A DNA stretch of 64,000 nucleotides from a bacterium (lineage in GTDB: Bacteria > Actinomycetota > Acidimicrobiia > Spongiisociales > Spongiisociaceae): contig JAPPHZ010000029.1 of NCBI GenBank assembly GCA_028820935.1, positions 87,437-151,436 of the forward strand, given 5' to 3'. Below the pieces are notes generated by a model. It was not told the DNA's origin. It saw only the letters and a list, made by a program, of their open reading frames with translations, and searched no databases. A program made the position numbers and the translations under genes. Shown in pieces: positions 17,251 to 27,156 of this stretch. How positions within the stretch are numbered: position 1 is the stretch's first letter; the number at the start of each line of letters is the position of its first letter.

Positions 17251-18230
17251 ACTCCGGTCCGGCCAACGGGGCGCTGCTGACGCTCTCGGGGGTGGAGGTC
17301 ACCATCAACACCCTCTCGGGCCCGGTCCATCCTCTTCAGGGCGTGGATCTCCAGGTGTTCCCCGGTGAGACGGTCGGGTTGGTGGGGGAGAGCGGTTCCG
17401 GGAAGTCGATGACCCTGCGGTCGATCCTGCGGCTGATGCCCCCGGGCGGGGCGATCACCGGCGGTGCGGTCGAGTGGCAGGGCCGCTCGGTGCTCGACCT
17501 GGACACCGACGAAATCCAAACCTATCGGGGCTCGGATGTTGCCATGATCTACCAGAACCCGGTCACGGCCCTTGACCCGATGCTCAGCGTGGAGCGCCAG
17601 ATCGTGGACGCGTTCAAGGCCAACCGCGAGGTCCTGGACGGCGCTCCGGAGGAGTTTGCCCGCGAGGCCCTGCGGGACCTCGAGTTCGGCAACCCCGACG
17701 CCATCCTGAAACGCTACCCGCACCAACTGAGCGGGGGAATGGCGCAGCGGGTCAACATCGCACTGGCCTTGGCGTGCGGCCCTTCCCTCATACTGGCCGA
17801 TGAGCCCACCACCGGACTCGACATGACCACCCAGGTGAGGGTGCTCGATCTCCTGGAGCAGCAGGTCAGTGCCCGTAATGCCGCTCTGCTCTTCATCTCC
17901 CACGACCTGCGGGCCGTGGCGAGGGTGGCCCGGAACATCGGGATCATGTATGCCGGACGGGTGGTGGAGTTCGGCCCTCGGGAGCGGATCCTCACCGAGC
18001 CCTCCCATCCGTACGCCAGGGCACTTCTGGATTGCGTGGACCTGCGCACCGATGAGCGTCCTCGTTCCATACCAGGCCTGGTTCCCCGGATGACCGAGGT
18101 TTACCAATTCTGCGCCTTCCGCGACAGGTGTGTGTACCGGATGGCCGTGTGCGATGAGGAGCCCCTACCCGTGCACGACTTGGGCGGGCGCCGCCGGTTG
18201 CTGTGCCACTTGGGCCCCGACCATGACTGA
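17247..18230 (+). CDS. Peptide-type ABC transporter ATPase, DppD-like
   Basis: About 327 residues: Walker A GESGSGKS, signature LSGGMAQRVNIALAL, Walker B LILADEPTTGLD, H-loop ISHDL and the C-terminal oligopeptide-ATPase extension with cysteines (CAFRDRCVYRMAVC) that holds an Fe-S cluster in several DppD proteins. The ATG at 17247 overlaps the DppC stop (ATGA) and has GGGAGG upstream. It energises import together with the next gene. Confidence 0.93.
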   Translation: MNSGPANGALLTLSGVEVTINTLSGPVHPLQGVDLQVFPGETVGLVGESGSGKSMTLRSILRLMPPGGAITGGAVEWQGRSVLDLDTDEIQTYRGSDVAMIYQNPVTALDPMLSVERQIVDAFKANREVLDGAPEEFAREALRDLEFGNPDAILKRYPHQLSGGMAQRVNIALALACGPSLILADEPTTGLDMTTQVRVLDLLEQQVSARNAALLFISHDLRAVARVARNIGIMYAGRVVEFGPRERILTEPSHPYARALLDCVDLRTDERPRSIPGLVPRMTEVYQFCAFRDRCVYRMAVCDEEPLPVHDLGGRRRLLCHLGPDHD

Positions 18231-19200
18231 GGCCACCATCCTCGAGGTCCGCAACCTGTCGAAGACCTATCGGGTGCGTCGTTCTATCGGTCTGGTTGAG
18301 ACGATCAAGGCTGCCCAGCGTGTCTCGTTTGCGGTGGAGCGGGGCCGGACCCTGGGGATAGTCGGGGAGAGCGGATCCGGCAAGTCGACCGTGGCTCGTT
18401 GCCTCCTCGGCCTGACACCGCTCACGGAGGGGGAAGTCCTACTGGAAGGGACCCAACTCGGCGATCTAGGCGTCCGGAAGATGCGATCGCACCGCCGCAT
18501 GATGCAAATGGTCTTCCAGATGCCGCAGGCATCCTTCGACCCGACCCGGACCGTGCGCAGTTCGGTGGAGCAGCCCCTGCGCCGCCTCCGACCGGACATG
18601 TCGAAATCGCAACAGGAGGAACGCCTCCGGCACGTATTGACCGCTGTCAGCCTCGGTGAGGAGTTGTGGGACCGCAAGCCGAGGGCGCTGAGTGGAGGAC
18701 AGCTCCAGCGCGCGGCTATCGCCCGGGCGCTGGCGCCCGACCCCGAACTCGTGGTGCTGGACGAGCCGACCTCCTCGCTCGACCTGAGCGTGCGCGGGGA
18801 CATCCTGTCGCTGCTGCAAGAACTCCAGGAGGAGTTTCACGTCGCCTTCGTCTTCATCTCCCACGACCTCGAGGCGGTGCGCGTATGCGCGCACGAGGTG
18901 ATCGTCATGTACCTGGGCCAGATCGTGGAGCAGGGTACGGCAGAACAGGTCTTCGGCTCACCTGCCCATCCCTACACGCAAGCCCTGATGGCGGCGAGCA
19001 GGTTCGAGACCGACAGTTTCGAGCTGGGCCCGAAGGGCGAGACCGACCCGGCCACCGGGTGCCGCCTGATGCCGAGGTGTCCGCTGGCCGAGGACGCCTG
19101 TTCGGCCGAACAGGACCTGGTTCCGAGCGGCACCACCGGGCGAATGGTTCGGTGCTGGAAGGTGGTTGAGTTGCCGGCTGCCGGCGTCAAACGGACCTGA
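18223..19200 (+). CDS. Peptide-type ABC transporter ATPase, DppF-like
   Basis: About 325 residues: Walker A GESGSGKST, Q-loop VFQMPQASFDPTRTV, signature LSGGQLQRAAIARAL, Walker [14 protein letters not shown]-loop ISHDL, and a C-terminal tail with CRLMPRCPLAEDAC. The ATG 18223 overlaps the end of the DppD gene by 8 nt. It is the last gene of the five-cistron transporter unit; the 121 nt that follow lead to hyuA. Confidence 0.93.
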   Translation: MTEATILEVRNLSKTYRVRRSIGLVETIKAAQRVSFAVERGRTLGIVGESGSGKSTVARCLLGLTPLTEGEVLLEGTQLGDLGVRKMRSHRRMMQMVFQMPQASFDPTRTVRSSVEQPLRRLRPDMSKSQQEERLRHVLTAVSLGEELWDRKPRALSGGQLQRAAIARALAPDPELVVLDEPTSSLDLSVRGDILSLLQELQEEFHVAFVFISHDLEAVRVCAHEVIVMYLGQIVEQGTAEQVFGSPAHPYTQALMAASRFETDSFELGPKGETDPATGCRLMPRCPLAEDACSAEQDLVPSGTTGRMVRCWKVVELPAAGVKRT

Positions 19201-19321
19201 CGGCGAGCCGGCCAACGGCACCCAGCGCGCCTAGCCACGGGCAACCTGACCACAGACCGGGGGCGTCCGGTGACTGGTACCCTGTCGGTCGCGTCTTTCA
19301 ACCTGAAGGGATCAATACGTA

Positions 19322-21319
19322 ATGGGAACGAGGATTGCGGTGGACATCGGTGGGACGTTCACCGATCTGGTCATGGAGTCGGACGCCGGAACCCAGGTCT
19401 CCAAGGTTCTGAGCACCCCCGAGGATCTGGTCGAGGGTGTACTGCATGCGGTGGCGGAGGCCGGCGCCGACCTCGAGGACGTATCGCTCTTCATCCACGG
19501 GACCACGGTGGGGCTGAACACCTTCCTCGAGCGCTCCGGCGGCAAGGTGGCCCTGGTCACCACCAGGGGTTACCGCGACGCATACATCATCGGCCGCGGC
19601 CACAGGCCCGACATGTACGACCTGAAATATCACAAGCCTACCCCTCTGGTCGAGCGTGACTCCATCCTCGAAATCGATGAGCGGATCAGCGCATCCGGTG
19701 AGGAACTGCTCCCGCTCGACGCCAATTCGGTCGAGGTAGCGGCCAAGGCCATCGCCGAGGCCGAGTACGAGGCGGTGGCGGTGTCCCTCATCCATTCCTA
19801 TGTCGACCCCTTGCATGAGCTCGAGACGAGAGAACTTCTCCGCAGGACCCTCCCCGACATCCCCATCGTGCTCAGCCACGAGGTGGCGCCCGAGTGGCGG
19901 GAGTACGAGCGCACCTCCTCTACCGTCACCTCCGTCTACATCACCCCCCGGGTTCGTGACTACCTGTCCCGGCTGTCCGAGGCTCTACGCGGCAGAGGCC
20001 TGTCGGTGCCGCTCCATGTAACGCAGTCCAACGGCGGGGCGATGATTGCCGACTCGGCGGCCGACCGGGCGGTGCTCACCCTCTACTCGGGACCGGTGGG
20101 TGGCGTGATCGGAGGTCGCGAGGTGGGCCGGCGGACCGACCAACCCGACCTCATCTGCATCGACATGGGCGGCACCTCTTTCGATGTCTCGATCGTGCGC
20201 GGTGGTCAGGTGGGCATGCAATCCGAGTTCGAGCTCCAGGGCCTTCCGATCCTGGCGCCGGCGGTGGAGTTGGTGAGCATCGGCGCCGGCGGGGGGAGCC
20301 TGATCTACGAACGCCACGGCGGACTCCGGGTGGGTCCCGAGTCTGCGGGTTCGTTCCCGGGCCCGGCCAGCTACGGGCGGGGCGGCGTCCGCCCCACCGT
20401 TTCGGATGCCAACGTGGTGCTGGGCCGCATTCCACGAGCCCAGAAGCTGGCCGGTTCCTTCACGCTGGATCGCCAGGCCGCCGAGGATGCCCTGGCCTCC
20501 GTGGCCGGGTTCTTCGACCTGACGGCGACGGAGCTGGCCGAGCAGGCGCTCGACGTCACCCATTTCGTCATGGCCGAGGCGATCCGCGAGTTGACCGTGG
20601 AACGGGGCCTCCATCCCAAGGACTTCGCCATCGTGGCCTTCGGCGGGGCAGGTCCCCTCCACGCCGCGTTCCTGGCGGAGGAACTCGAGGTGGAGCGGGT
20701 GCTGATACCCGCCGATCCGGGCGTCTTCTCGGCCTGGGGAATGCTCCAGGGCGACGTTCGTCACGACGCCGTCACCACCCATTACCGGAGGCTGGACCGG
20801 CCCATCGTCGACCTGACCGAGCCGATCGAGCGGCTCAAGGACAAGGTGTGCCGCGAGATGGAGGTGGATGACGAGCAGCGAGCGGGGATGCGCTTCGAGA
20901 CCCACATCGAGTTGCGGTACGTGGGTCAGGAGTACTCCCTGCCCATCCCGCTAGTGGGCGCGGAGGCCGACGAAGAGTTCAAGGCAAGCTTCCACGCCCG
21001 GTACGAGGAGCGCTACGGCCATGCCAACCCGGAGGCTCCCATCGAGATGGTGGCTATCCGCTTGACGGGCATCCGCGAGTTCGAGCGCGGCCCGTCCGGC
21101 AACGGCAACGGGCAGGCCGCAGGGGTGGATGGCACCAGCGAGCAGGTCATCTTCAGCGGGCGGTCCACGGACGTCCCGATCGTGGACCGAGGCAATCTCT
21201 CCGGTCAGCTGGTGGGCCCGGCCATCGTCATGGAGCCGTCCACGACCACGGTGGTTCCTCCCGGCTGGGAGTTGCGGGTGGGATCCCAGGGCCATCTGAT
21301 CATGGAAAGGGGAGGCTGA
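19322..21319 (+). CDS. hyuA: Hydantoinase/oxoprolinase family protein, HyuA subunit
   Basis: A 665-residue HyuA-type ATPase. The N-terminus IAVDIGGTFTDLVM is the phosphate-1 motif of the sugar-kinase-like fold, and LICIDMGGTSFDVSI is the second. VAFGGAGPLHA marks the C-terminal part. With HyuB it forms ATP-dependent amidohydrolases that open 5-oxoproline, hydantoins or N-methylhydantoin, or carboxylases of acetone/acetophenone type. The HyuB gene follows by 2 nt. Which substrate applies cannot be told from sequence. A GGTACCCT box lies about 40 nt before the start. Confidence 0.92.
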   Translation: MGTRIAVDIGGTFTDLVMESDAGTQVSKVLSTPEDLVEGVLHAVAEAGADLEDVSLFIHGTTVGLNTFLERSGGKVALVTTRGYRDAYIIGRGHRPDMYDLKYHKPTPLVERDSILEIDERISASGEELLPLDANSVEVAAKAIAEAEYEAVAVSLIHSYVDPLHELETRELLRRTLPDIPIVLSHEVAPEWREYERTSSTVTSVYITPRVRDYLSRLSEALRGRGLSVPLHVTQSNGGAMIADSAADRAVLTLYSGPVGGVIGGREVGRRTDQPDLICIDMGGTSFDVSIVRGGQVGMQSEFELQGLPILAPAVELVSIGAGGGSLIYERHGGLRVGPESAGSFPGPASYGRGGVRPTVSDANVVLGRIPRAQKLAGSFTLDRQAAEDALASVAGFFDLTATELAEQALDVTHFVMAEAIRELTVERGLHPKDFAIVAFGGAGPLHAAFLAEELEVERVLIPADPGVFSAWGMLQGDVRHDAVTTHYRRLDRPIVDLTEPIERLKDKVCREMEVDDEQRAGMRFETHIELRYVGQEYSLPIPLVGAEADEEFKASFHARYEERYGHANPEAPIEMVAIRLTGIREFERGPSGNGNGQAAGVDGTSEQVIFSGRSTDVPIVDRGNLSGQLVGPAIVMEPSTTTVVPPGWELRVGSQGHLIMERGG

Positions 21320-21321
21320 TC

Positions 21322-22977
21322 ATGAGCGACACCACCGTCAGCGGCGAAAACCGGAACATGCCCTCCCCGGCCACGGTCGAGGTGGTCCGGAACGCGTTCA
21401 TCTCCGGGGCGGAGCAGATGCGGAGAAACCTGTATCGCAGCGCTCACAGCCCGGTCATCTACGAGATGAAGGACTGCTCCGTGGGGATCTTCGACGCCGA
21501 GGGTCACCTGCTCGGCCAGGCGCCCGGCCTACCGTTCTTCCTCGGCAGCCTGGGGGGGACGCTCCGAGAGGTGGTCAGGATCAAGGGTTACGAGGTGTTC
21601 CGGGAGGGGGATGTCTGGATCGTCAACGATTCGACTATCGCAGGCAGCCACCTCAACGATGTGACCGTATACGCTCCGATCTTCGTGGAGGGAAGCCTGC
21701 GGGGGTTCACGGCTGCCAAGGCCCACTGGAACGACATCGGGGCCAAGGATGCCGGGTTCTGCGGTGACACCACGGACATCTTCCAGGAGGGTCTGCGCAT
21801 CGGACCGACCTGCATCTTCCGGGACGGCCGCCTCGATCAGCAGATCGTGGACCTGATCGCCCTGAACTCCCGTTTCCCGACCGCGCTGGTGGGTGATCTG
21901 ATGGCCGAGATCAGTGCCTGCCGGACCGGAGTGGAGCGGTTCCGTTCCATCGTGCAGCGGTTCGGATGGGATCAGGTGGAGAAATCCATCCACTCCGTGT
22001 TCGAGCAGGCCGAGGCCGAGGACCGGCGCTCGGTGGCGGAGATCCCCGACGGCGTCTATGTCGAGGACGCCTACCTGGATAACGATGGCGTGACCGAGGA
22101 TCCCGTCCACGTGAAGGTCGCCGTCACCGTCGAGGGTGACAGTATGACTGTCGACCTGACCGGCTCCAACCGCCAGAACGTGGGCAGCGTCAACAGCGGC
22201 ATCGTGCAGACCCGCTCGGGCATCGAGCAAGGCTTCAAGTTCCTGGTCAACCCGCACTCCCCGGTGTCCGGAGGGAACTTCCGGAACCTAGAGGTGATCG
22301 CTCCGGAGGGGACTTGTTTCAACCCGAGCGAGACCGCCGCCTGCCTCAAGTACGGACCCCATCTGATGCTGGCGCTGGACCTGATGATCAAGGCCCTGAG
22401 CCGGGTCGTGCCGGAGCGGGCCGCGGCGGGGCACGTGGGCGACTCGTGGAACGTGATCATCGTAGGGGAGGACGAGTTCGGCCTGTTCCTGTCGGGGGAG
22501 GCACTGACCGGGGGATGGGGCGCCTTCGAAGGGGGCGACGGCGAGTCGGCTCTTATCCACTCGGCGGCGGGCGACTTCAAGAACTTCCCGATCGAGACCA
22601 TGGAGCACCGCTACCCGCTGATCATGCGGCGCCACAGCCTGCGCGAGGGTTCGGGCGGTGACGGGAAGTGGCGGGGCGGAATGGGGATCGTTCGGGAGTA
22701 CGAGATCCTTGCCCCGGTCACGATCCAGCTCTGGTTCGAGCGGGCCGTCCAGCAGCCTTCATGGGGCCTCTTCGGCGGCCAGGACGGCGCGGGGCCGGAG
22801 GTGTGGGTGCACCGTCCCGGCGAGGCGCCCGAGAAGATGTTCAAGGCCAACGATCTGAAGGTCGAGGCCGGTACCCGGCTGGTGGTGAAGACCGGGGGAG
22901 GGGGAGGCTGGGGCGACCCGGCGGAGCGTGCCGCCGAGGACCGAGCTACGGACCGGCGCCTGGAGTTGGTCCCCTGA
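21322..22977 (+). CDS. hyuB: Hydantoinase B/oxoprolinase family protein, HyuB subunit (copy 1)
   Basis: A 551-residue HyuB with the N-terminal block TVEVVRNAFISGAEQMRRNL, DCSVGIFDAEG, the metal-site-rich SHLNDVTVYAPIF segment and the C-terminal glycine run KTGGGGGWGDP. It is the partner of the preceding HyuA; GGGGAGG lies 6 nt before ATG 21322. Its sequence is closely repeated by the next gene, which it overlaps at its 3' end. Confidence 0.92.
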   Translation: MSDTTVSGENRNMPSPATVEVVRNAFISGAEQMRRNLYRSAHSPVIYEMKDCSVGIFDAEGHLLGQAPGLPFFLGSLGGTLREVVRIKGYEVFREGDVWIVNDSTIAGSHLNDVTVYAPIFVEGSLRGFTAAKAHWNDIGAKDAGFCGDTTDIFQEGLRIGPTCIFRDGRLDQQIVDLIALNSRFPTALVGDLMAEISACRTGVERFRSIVQRFGWDQVEKSIHSVFEQAEAEDRRSVAEIPDGVYVEDAYLDNDGVTEDPVHVKVAVTVEGDSMTVDLTGSNRQNVGSVNSGIVQTRSGIEQGFKFLVNPHSPVSGGNFRNLEVIAPEGTCFNPSETAACLKYGPHLMLALDLMIKALSRVVPERAAAGHVGDSWNVIIVGEDEFGLFLSGEALTGGWGAFEGGDGESALIHSAAGDFKNFPIETMEHRYPLIMRRHSLREGSGGDGKWRGGMGIVREYEILAPVTIQLWFERAVQQPSWGLFGGQDGAGPEVWVHRPGEAPEKMFKANDLKVEAGTRLVVKTGGGGGWGDPAERAAEDRATDRRLELVP

Positions 22978-24631
22978 GTCCCGGGTAGCCGAAATCAGGA
23001 CCTCTGACCTGTCCGCTCCGTCGCCCGCGACGGTCGAGGTAGTGCGGAACGCGTTCATCTCCGGGGCGGAGCAGATGCGGAGGAACCTGTACCGGAGTGC
23101 CTATAGCCCGGTCATCTACGAGGCCAAGGACTGTTCGGTGGGGATCTTTAACGCCGAGGGACGCCTGCTCGGCCAGGCGCCGGGCCTTCCGTTCTTCCTG
23201 GGAAGCCTGGGCGGGACGCTCCGGGCGGTAATCAGGATCAAGGGTTACGAGGTCTTCCGGGAGGGAGATGTCTGGATCGTCAACGACTCGAGCATCGCCG
23301 GGAGCCACCTCAACGACGTGACCGTATACGCTCCGATCTTCGTTGACGGATTGTTGCGCGGGTTCTCGGCGGCCAAGGCCCATTGGAACGACATCGGAGC
23401 CAAGCGGGCCGGCTACGTGGGTGACAGCACGGACATCTTTCAGGAGGGTCTGCGGATAGGCCCCACGTGCATCTTCCGGGACGGACGGCTTGATCAGCAG
23501 ATCGTGGATCTGATCGCTCTGAATTCCCGTTTCCCGATCGCGTTGACGGGTGACCTGATGGCCGAGATCAGTGCCTGCCGCACCGGGGTGGAGCGGTTCC
23601 GTTCGATCGTGCAGCGGTTCGGCTGGGATCAGGTCGAGACCTCCTTACGGCTGGTGTTCGACCAGGCGGAGGTCGAGGACCGCGCCTCGGTGGCGGAGAT
23701 ACCGGATGGCGTCTACGTGGCTGACGGCTACCTCGATGACGACGGTGTGACCGAGGAACCCGTCTACGTGAAGGTCACCGTCACCGTGGACGGTGACAGC
23801 ATGACGGTGGACCTTTCCGGCTCCAACCGCGAGTGTGTCGGCAGCATCAACAGCGGTTTGGTCCAGACCCGCTCGGCTATCGAGCAGGGTTTCAAGTTCC
23901 TGGTCAATCCCCATGCTCCGGTGTCCGGAGGCAACTTCCGCAACCTCGAGGTGATCGCCCCCAGAGGAACCTGTTTCAACCCGGGCGAGACCGCCCCGTG
24001 CCTCCACTACGGACCCCACCTGATGCTGGCCATCGACCTCATGATCAAGGCCTTGAGCGCGGTGATTCCCGAGCGTACCGCGGCGGGACATGTGGGCGAC
24101 TCGTGGAATGTCAGCATCGTGGGCGAGAACGAGTTCGGCCTCTTCCTGTCGGGGGAGTCGCTGACCGGGGGTTGGGGCGCTTACGAGGGCGGGGACGGTG
24201 AATCGGCTCTCACGCACTCGGCGGCCGGGGAATACAGGAACCAACCGATCGAGGCGTTGGAGAACCGGTATCCGTTCCTTATGCGCCGTCACGCCCTGCG
24301 CGACGGGTCGGGCGGTGATGGCAAGTGGCGCGGTGGCCTGGGGATCATCCGGGAGTACGAACTCCTGGCGCCCTGCACGGTCAATCTCTGGTTCGAGCGC
24401 ACCAAGCAGCCGTCGTGGGGTCTCTTCGGCGGTGGGGACGGTGCGTCGCCCGAGGTGTGGGTGCACCGTCCAGGCCAGGCTCCCACCCGCATGCTCAAGG
24501 CCAACGGCCTCAAGGTCGAGGCCGGAACCCGGCTCCTCGTGAAGACCGGTGGGGGCGGCGGCTGGGGAGACCCGGCGGAGCGCACCGAAGCCGACCGCGA
24601 ACGGGACCGCCGCCTCGAGATGGTCATCTGA
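22928..24631 (+). CDS. hyuB2: Hydantoinase B/oxoprolinase family protein, HyuB subunit (tandem copy 2)
   Basis: The product closely matches the preceding HyuB from TVEVVRNAFISGAEQ to the final GWGDPAER, and the DNA is also highly similar, so this is a tandem duplication. All family blocks are intact. The N-terminus is uncertain: copy 1 starts 16 residues before TVEVV, but here no ATG/GTG/TTG occurs between the upstream stop and that point. The only canonical option is GTG 22928, 50 nt inside copy 1, adding an unrelated-looking leader. The pair could be alternative or heteromeric partners for one HyuA. Confidence 0.85.
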   Translation: MPPRTELRTGAWSWSPESRVAEIRTSDLSAPSPATVEVVRNAFISGAEQMRRNLYRSAYSPVIYEAKDCSVGIFNAEGRLLGQAPGLPFFLGSLGGTLRAVIRIKGYEVFREGDVWIVNDSSIAGSHLNDVTVYAPIFVDGLLRGFSAAKAHWNDIGAKRAGYVGDSTDIFQEGLRIGPTCIFRDGRLDQQIVDLIALNSRFPIALTGDLMAEISACRTGVERFRSIVQRFGWDQVETSLRLVFDQAEVEDRASVAEIPDGVYVADGYLDDDGVTEEPVYVKVTVTVDGDSMTVDLSGSNRECVGSINSGLVQTRSAIEQGFKFLVNPHAPVSGGNFRNLEVIAPRGTCFNPGETAPCLHYGPHLMLAIDLMIKALSAVIPERTAAGHVGDSWNVSIVGENEFGLFLSGESLTGGWGAYEGGDGESALTHSAAGEYRNQPIEALENRYPFLMRRHALRDGSGGDGKWRGGLGIIREYELLAPCTVNLWFERTKQPSWGLFGGGDGASPEVWVHRPGQAPTRMLKANGLKVEAGTRLLVKTGGGGGWGDPAERTEADRERDRRLEMVI

Positions 24632-24765
24632 CGTCGGGATGCATGCCGCCAGTGGTAGGTCGAGTCGGGTCTAACCTCAGACAAGTTGCAATATGTTCGC
24701 TAACAGCCACGCCGGAATGACGGGCTGGTCTATTCGGAGACACACGGATCCGGAAGGGGAACCAC

Positions 24766-26400
24766 ATGAGTGATAAGAACCAGGCGGTGCAGGATCTGGG
24801 GGCCGAGTTCTGGGACTGGAGAGTCGTCTCCGGATACCGGAGCCCCGACGATGTTCCGCGCCTGGAGCTGGTGCCCGACTGGATCCCGCAGTTCGATGAG
24901 GATGCGGCCCGCCACCGGCTGGACAAGGCCGCCGAATTCCGGCAGCGATGGGAGGACCTCGACGTGTCGGGCGAGCCGGTTCCCACCCAGGTCGACTACC
25001 GGCTCATCGGTTCCGCCATCTCCCGGGTGGAGTGGGAGACCAGGATCCTGCGCTCCTGGGAACGGGATGCGGTCATGCAGGTCCACCAGGCGCTCGGCAC
25101 CTATTACGACTCGCTACTCTGCCCGCCGCCGTTCGACAGCGACCGCCAGGAAGGCATTATCCACAAACTCCACATGGTGGGTCCCCAGCTCGAAGTCGCT
25201 CTCGAGAACCTGGCCCGAGCGGGCACTTCTGCTCTGGCCGGGTCGGCCGTCCGCCTGCTTCGAGCGATCGATACCGCCCTGCCCAAGTCGATCGAAGAGG
25301 TGAGCGGGTTCTTCGATGCATCCCGTCGGAGCTCCCTCGCCGAGGCCGGCGCCCAGGCCACCGGGCACCTGGTGTCGTTCCGCGAGTGGCTGCGGGAGCA
25401 TCAGGACGGGATGGCTGCCCCGGAGCCCGTGGGGCGCGACCACTTCATGTGGTACCTGCGCAACGTGGCGCTCCTCCCCCTCCAGCCCGAGGAGATGGTG
25501 CTGCTGGCCCAGCGGGAGCTCTACTACAACTACGCCTGGGAGGAGGTGGAACGCAACCGCTACGGCGACACGCCGGTGCCTGACCGTTTCCCGACCGCCG
25601 AGGCCCAGTGCGAGCAACAGGCCCGGGATGAGCAGGCGGTCCGGGAGTTCTACGAGAACGAGAACCTCCTGACCCAGCCCGATTCGCTCCGCCGCTACCT
25701 CACCGCGCCCTTGCCGGAGTACGTGCAGCCTCTCAACTGGCTGGGTGTGGCCAACGACCTCACCTCGGACAGACGCCTTGACGAGGATGCGTACACCTAC
25801 GTATGGGACCCCAACCGGCCCCTGTCGTACTTCTACGAGGCCAACGCCCGGGACCCCCGGTTGGGCATCATGCATGAGGGCGTCCACTACAAGCAGCTGG
25901 CCTTATCGTGGGCTAACCCCAATCCCATGCGCCGGCGTTACTACGACTCGATCAGCAATGAGGGCCTGGCCCACTACAACGAGGCGTTGATGCTCCAGGC
26001 CGGCCTGTTTGACGACGCTCCCTGGTCGAGGCTGGTGACCCAGAACTTCAAGCGACTCCGTAGCTTGCGGACGGTGGTGGACGTGAGTCTGGCCACCGGG
26101 GCCATCACCCTCGAGGAGGGGATGAAGATGTTCGAGGAGCTGATCCCGGTCGATCCCCAGACCGCTCTAGAGGAGACGTCGATGTACGTCTCCAACCCGG
26201 GGCTGGCGATGGCCTACATGGTCGGCAAGCTCGAGATAATCCGCCTGCTGGGCGATGCCAAGAAGAAACTGGGGGCCGAGTTCAGCCTGCGATGGTTCCA
26301 CGACCACCTGTGGAGCAACGGCAACGTTCCCATCTCGCTGCTCCGCTGGGAGATGCTGGACGACCCGAGCGACATCGAGGCCATCGACCGGGCCGGATGA
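24766..26400 (+). CDS. DUF885 family protein, predicted zinc metallopeptidase
   Basis: A 544-residue mostly helical protein of the DUF885 family. The zinc-binding HExxH is present as MHEGVHYKQ (His370, Glu371, His374), followed about 30 residues later by SNEGLAHYNE with the third-ligand glutamate expected in gluzincin-like enzymes. No signal peptide is seen, so it should be cytoplasmic. It follows the HyuAB genes by 134 nt and may belong to the same catabolic programme; peptidase activity is inferred from the motif. Confidence 0.85.
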   Translation: MSDKNQAVQDLGAEFWDWRVVSGYRSPDDVPRLELVPDWIPQFDEDAARHRLDKAAEFRQRWEDLDVSGEPVPTQVDYRLIGSAISRVEWETRILRSWERDAVMQVHQALGTYYDSLLCPPPFDSDRQEGIIHKLHMVGPQLEVALENLARAGTSALAGSAVRLLRAIDTALPKSIEEVSGFFDASRRSSLAEAGAQATGHLVSFREWLREHQDGMAAPEPVGRDHFMWYLRNVALLPLQPEEMVLLAQRELYYNYAWEEVERNRYGDTPVPDRFPTAEAQCEQQARDEQAVREFYENENLLTQPDSLRRYLTAPLPEYVQPLNWLGVANDLTSDRRLDEDAYTYVWDPNRPLSYFYEANARDPRLGIMHEGVHYKQLALSWANPNPMRRRYYDSISNEGLAHYNEALMLQAGLFDDAPWSRLVTQNFKRLRSLRTVVDVSLATGAITLEEGMKMFEELIPVDPQTALEETSMYVSNPGLAMAYMVGKLEIIRLLGDAKKKLGAEFSLRWFHDHLWSNGNVPISLLRWEMLDDPSDIEAIDRAG

Positions 26401-26433
26401 TGGGTGCCCTGTCAGGTGCCGGTAGCCACCCAT
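26400..26433. terminator. Hairpin between convergent genes
   Basis: ATGGGTG (26400-26406) and CACCCAT (26427-26433) form a 7-bp stem in the 58-nt gap between the DUF885 and TetR genes. No T-run follows, so terminator function is tentative. Confidence 0.35.
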
Positions 26434-26458
26434 TGTCACAACGGTCGATGAATCGGAG

Positions 26459-27013
26459 TTAGGGGCCGACGCGGTTCCGGATGCCGGTTCTGGCGCGGTT
26501 GTAGGCGTTGTGATCGCCTAGCACGCCGAAGGTCCAGTTTGCCTCCTGCACCAGCCCGTGAACCTCGAAGGCGACCTGGTGCGGATCCGTTCCGGGCGGC
26601 AGGTCCCTCTGTTCCACCGCCAGGCGCGCATGCTCGGCCAGCGTCTCGATCCATGATCGGGCGATCTCGGCGATCAGGTCCCTGATGTGATCCGGCAGGC
26701 CGGCGGCCCCGCCGACGAAACCGCCCCGGTAGGCGTCGCTCTCCGCGTAGTCGACCCAGTGGGAGAGAAGGGCCCTGAGCCGTTCGATTCCCGGGGGAGC
26801 GGCCTCCGCCGGCTCGGACACGGCTCTCTTGAACACGTCGGCGCCCGCCCAGACGATCGACTGCTGGATTAGCTCGTCGGTAGGGAAGTGCTCGGCGACC
26901 GCAGTCGCAGGAACCTCCAGTTCCTCCGCGAGCCGCTCCACCGTCACCGCCTCGAATCCTTCAGCAGCCGACAACTCCGCCGCCGCGCCGACTACTTTGC
27001 CTCTGTTGATCAT
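26459..27013 (-). CDS. TetR family transcriptional regulator
   Basis: A 184-residue protein whose first 50 residues form the TetR helix-turn-helix (GKVVGAAAELSAAEGFEAVTV then LAEELEVPATAVAEHFPTD), followed by a variable all-helical ligand domain. It is divergent from the arsenite methyltransferase gene, with a 143-nt shared leader, so it may control that gene. Arsenic genes are more usually run by ArsR, so this pairing is only positional. Confidence 0.88.
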   Translation of the reverse strand: MINRGKVVGAAAELSAAEGFEAVTVERLAEELEVPATAVAEHFPTDELIQQSIVWAGADVFKRAVSEPAEAAPPGIERLRALLSHWVDYAESDAYRGGFVGGAAGLPDHIRDLIAEIARSWIETLAEHARLAVEQRDLPPGTDPHQVAFEVHGLVQEANWTFGVLGDHNAYNRARTGIRNRVGP

Positions 27014-27156
27014 TGGTCAGAAGATAGCTGTGTAGTCGCCCCGGCCCGGTCCGATGATCCGATGCAGGCATCCACGGGCGGCGGGAGAGAAGGGTCCGCA
27101 GACTGTGTGTCTCGGTCGAAGCAGGTACCGTAGGTTGCCGGCTCGGGAGGAACATC

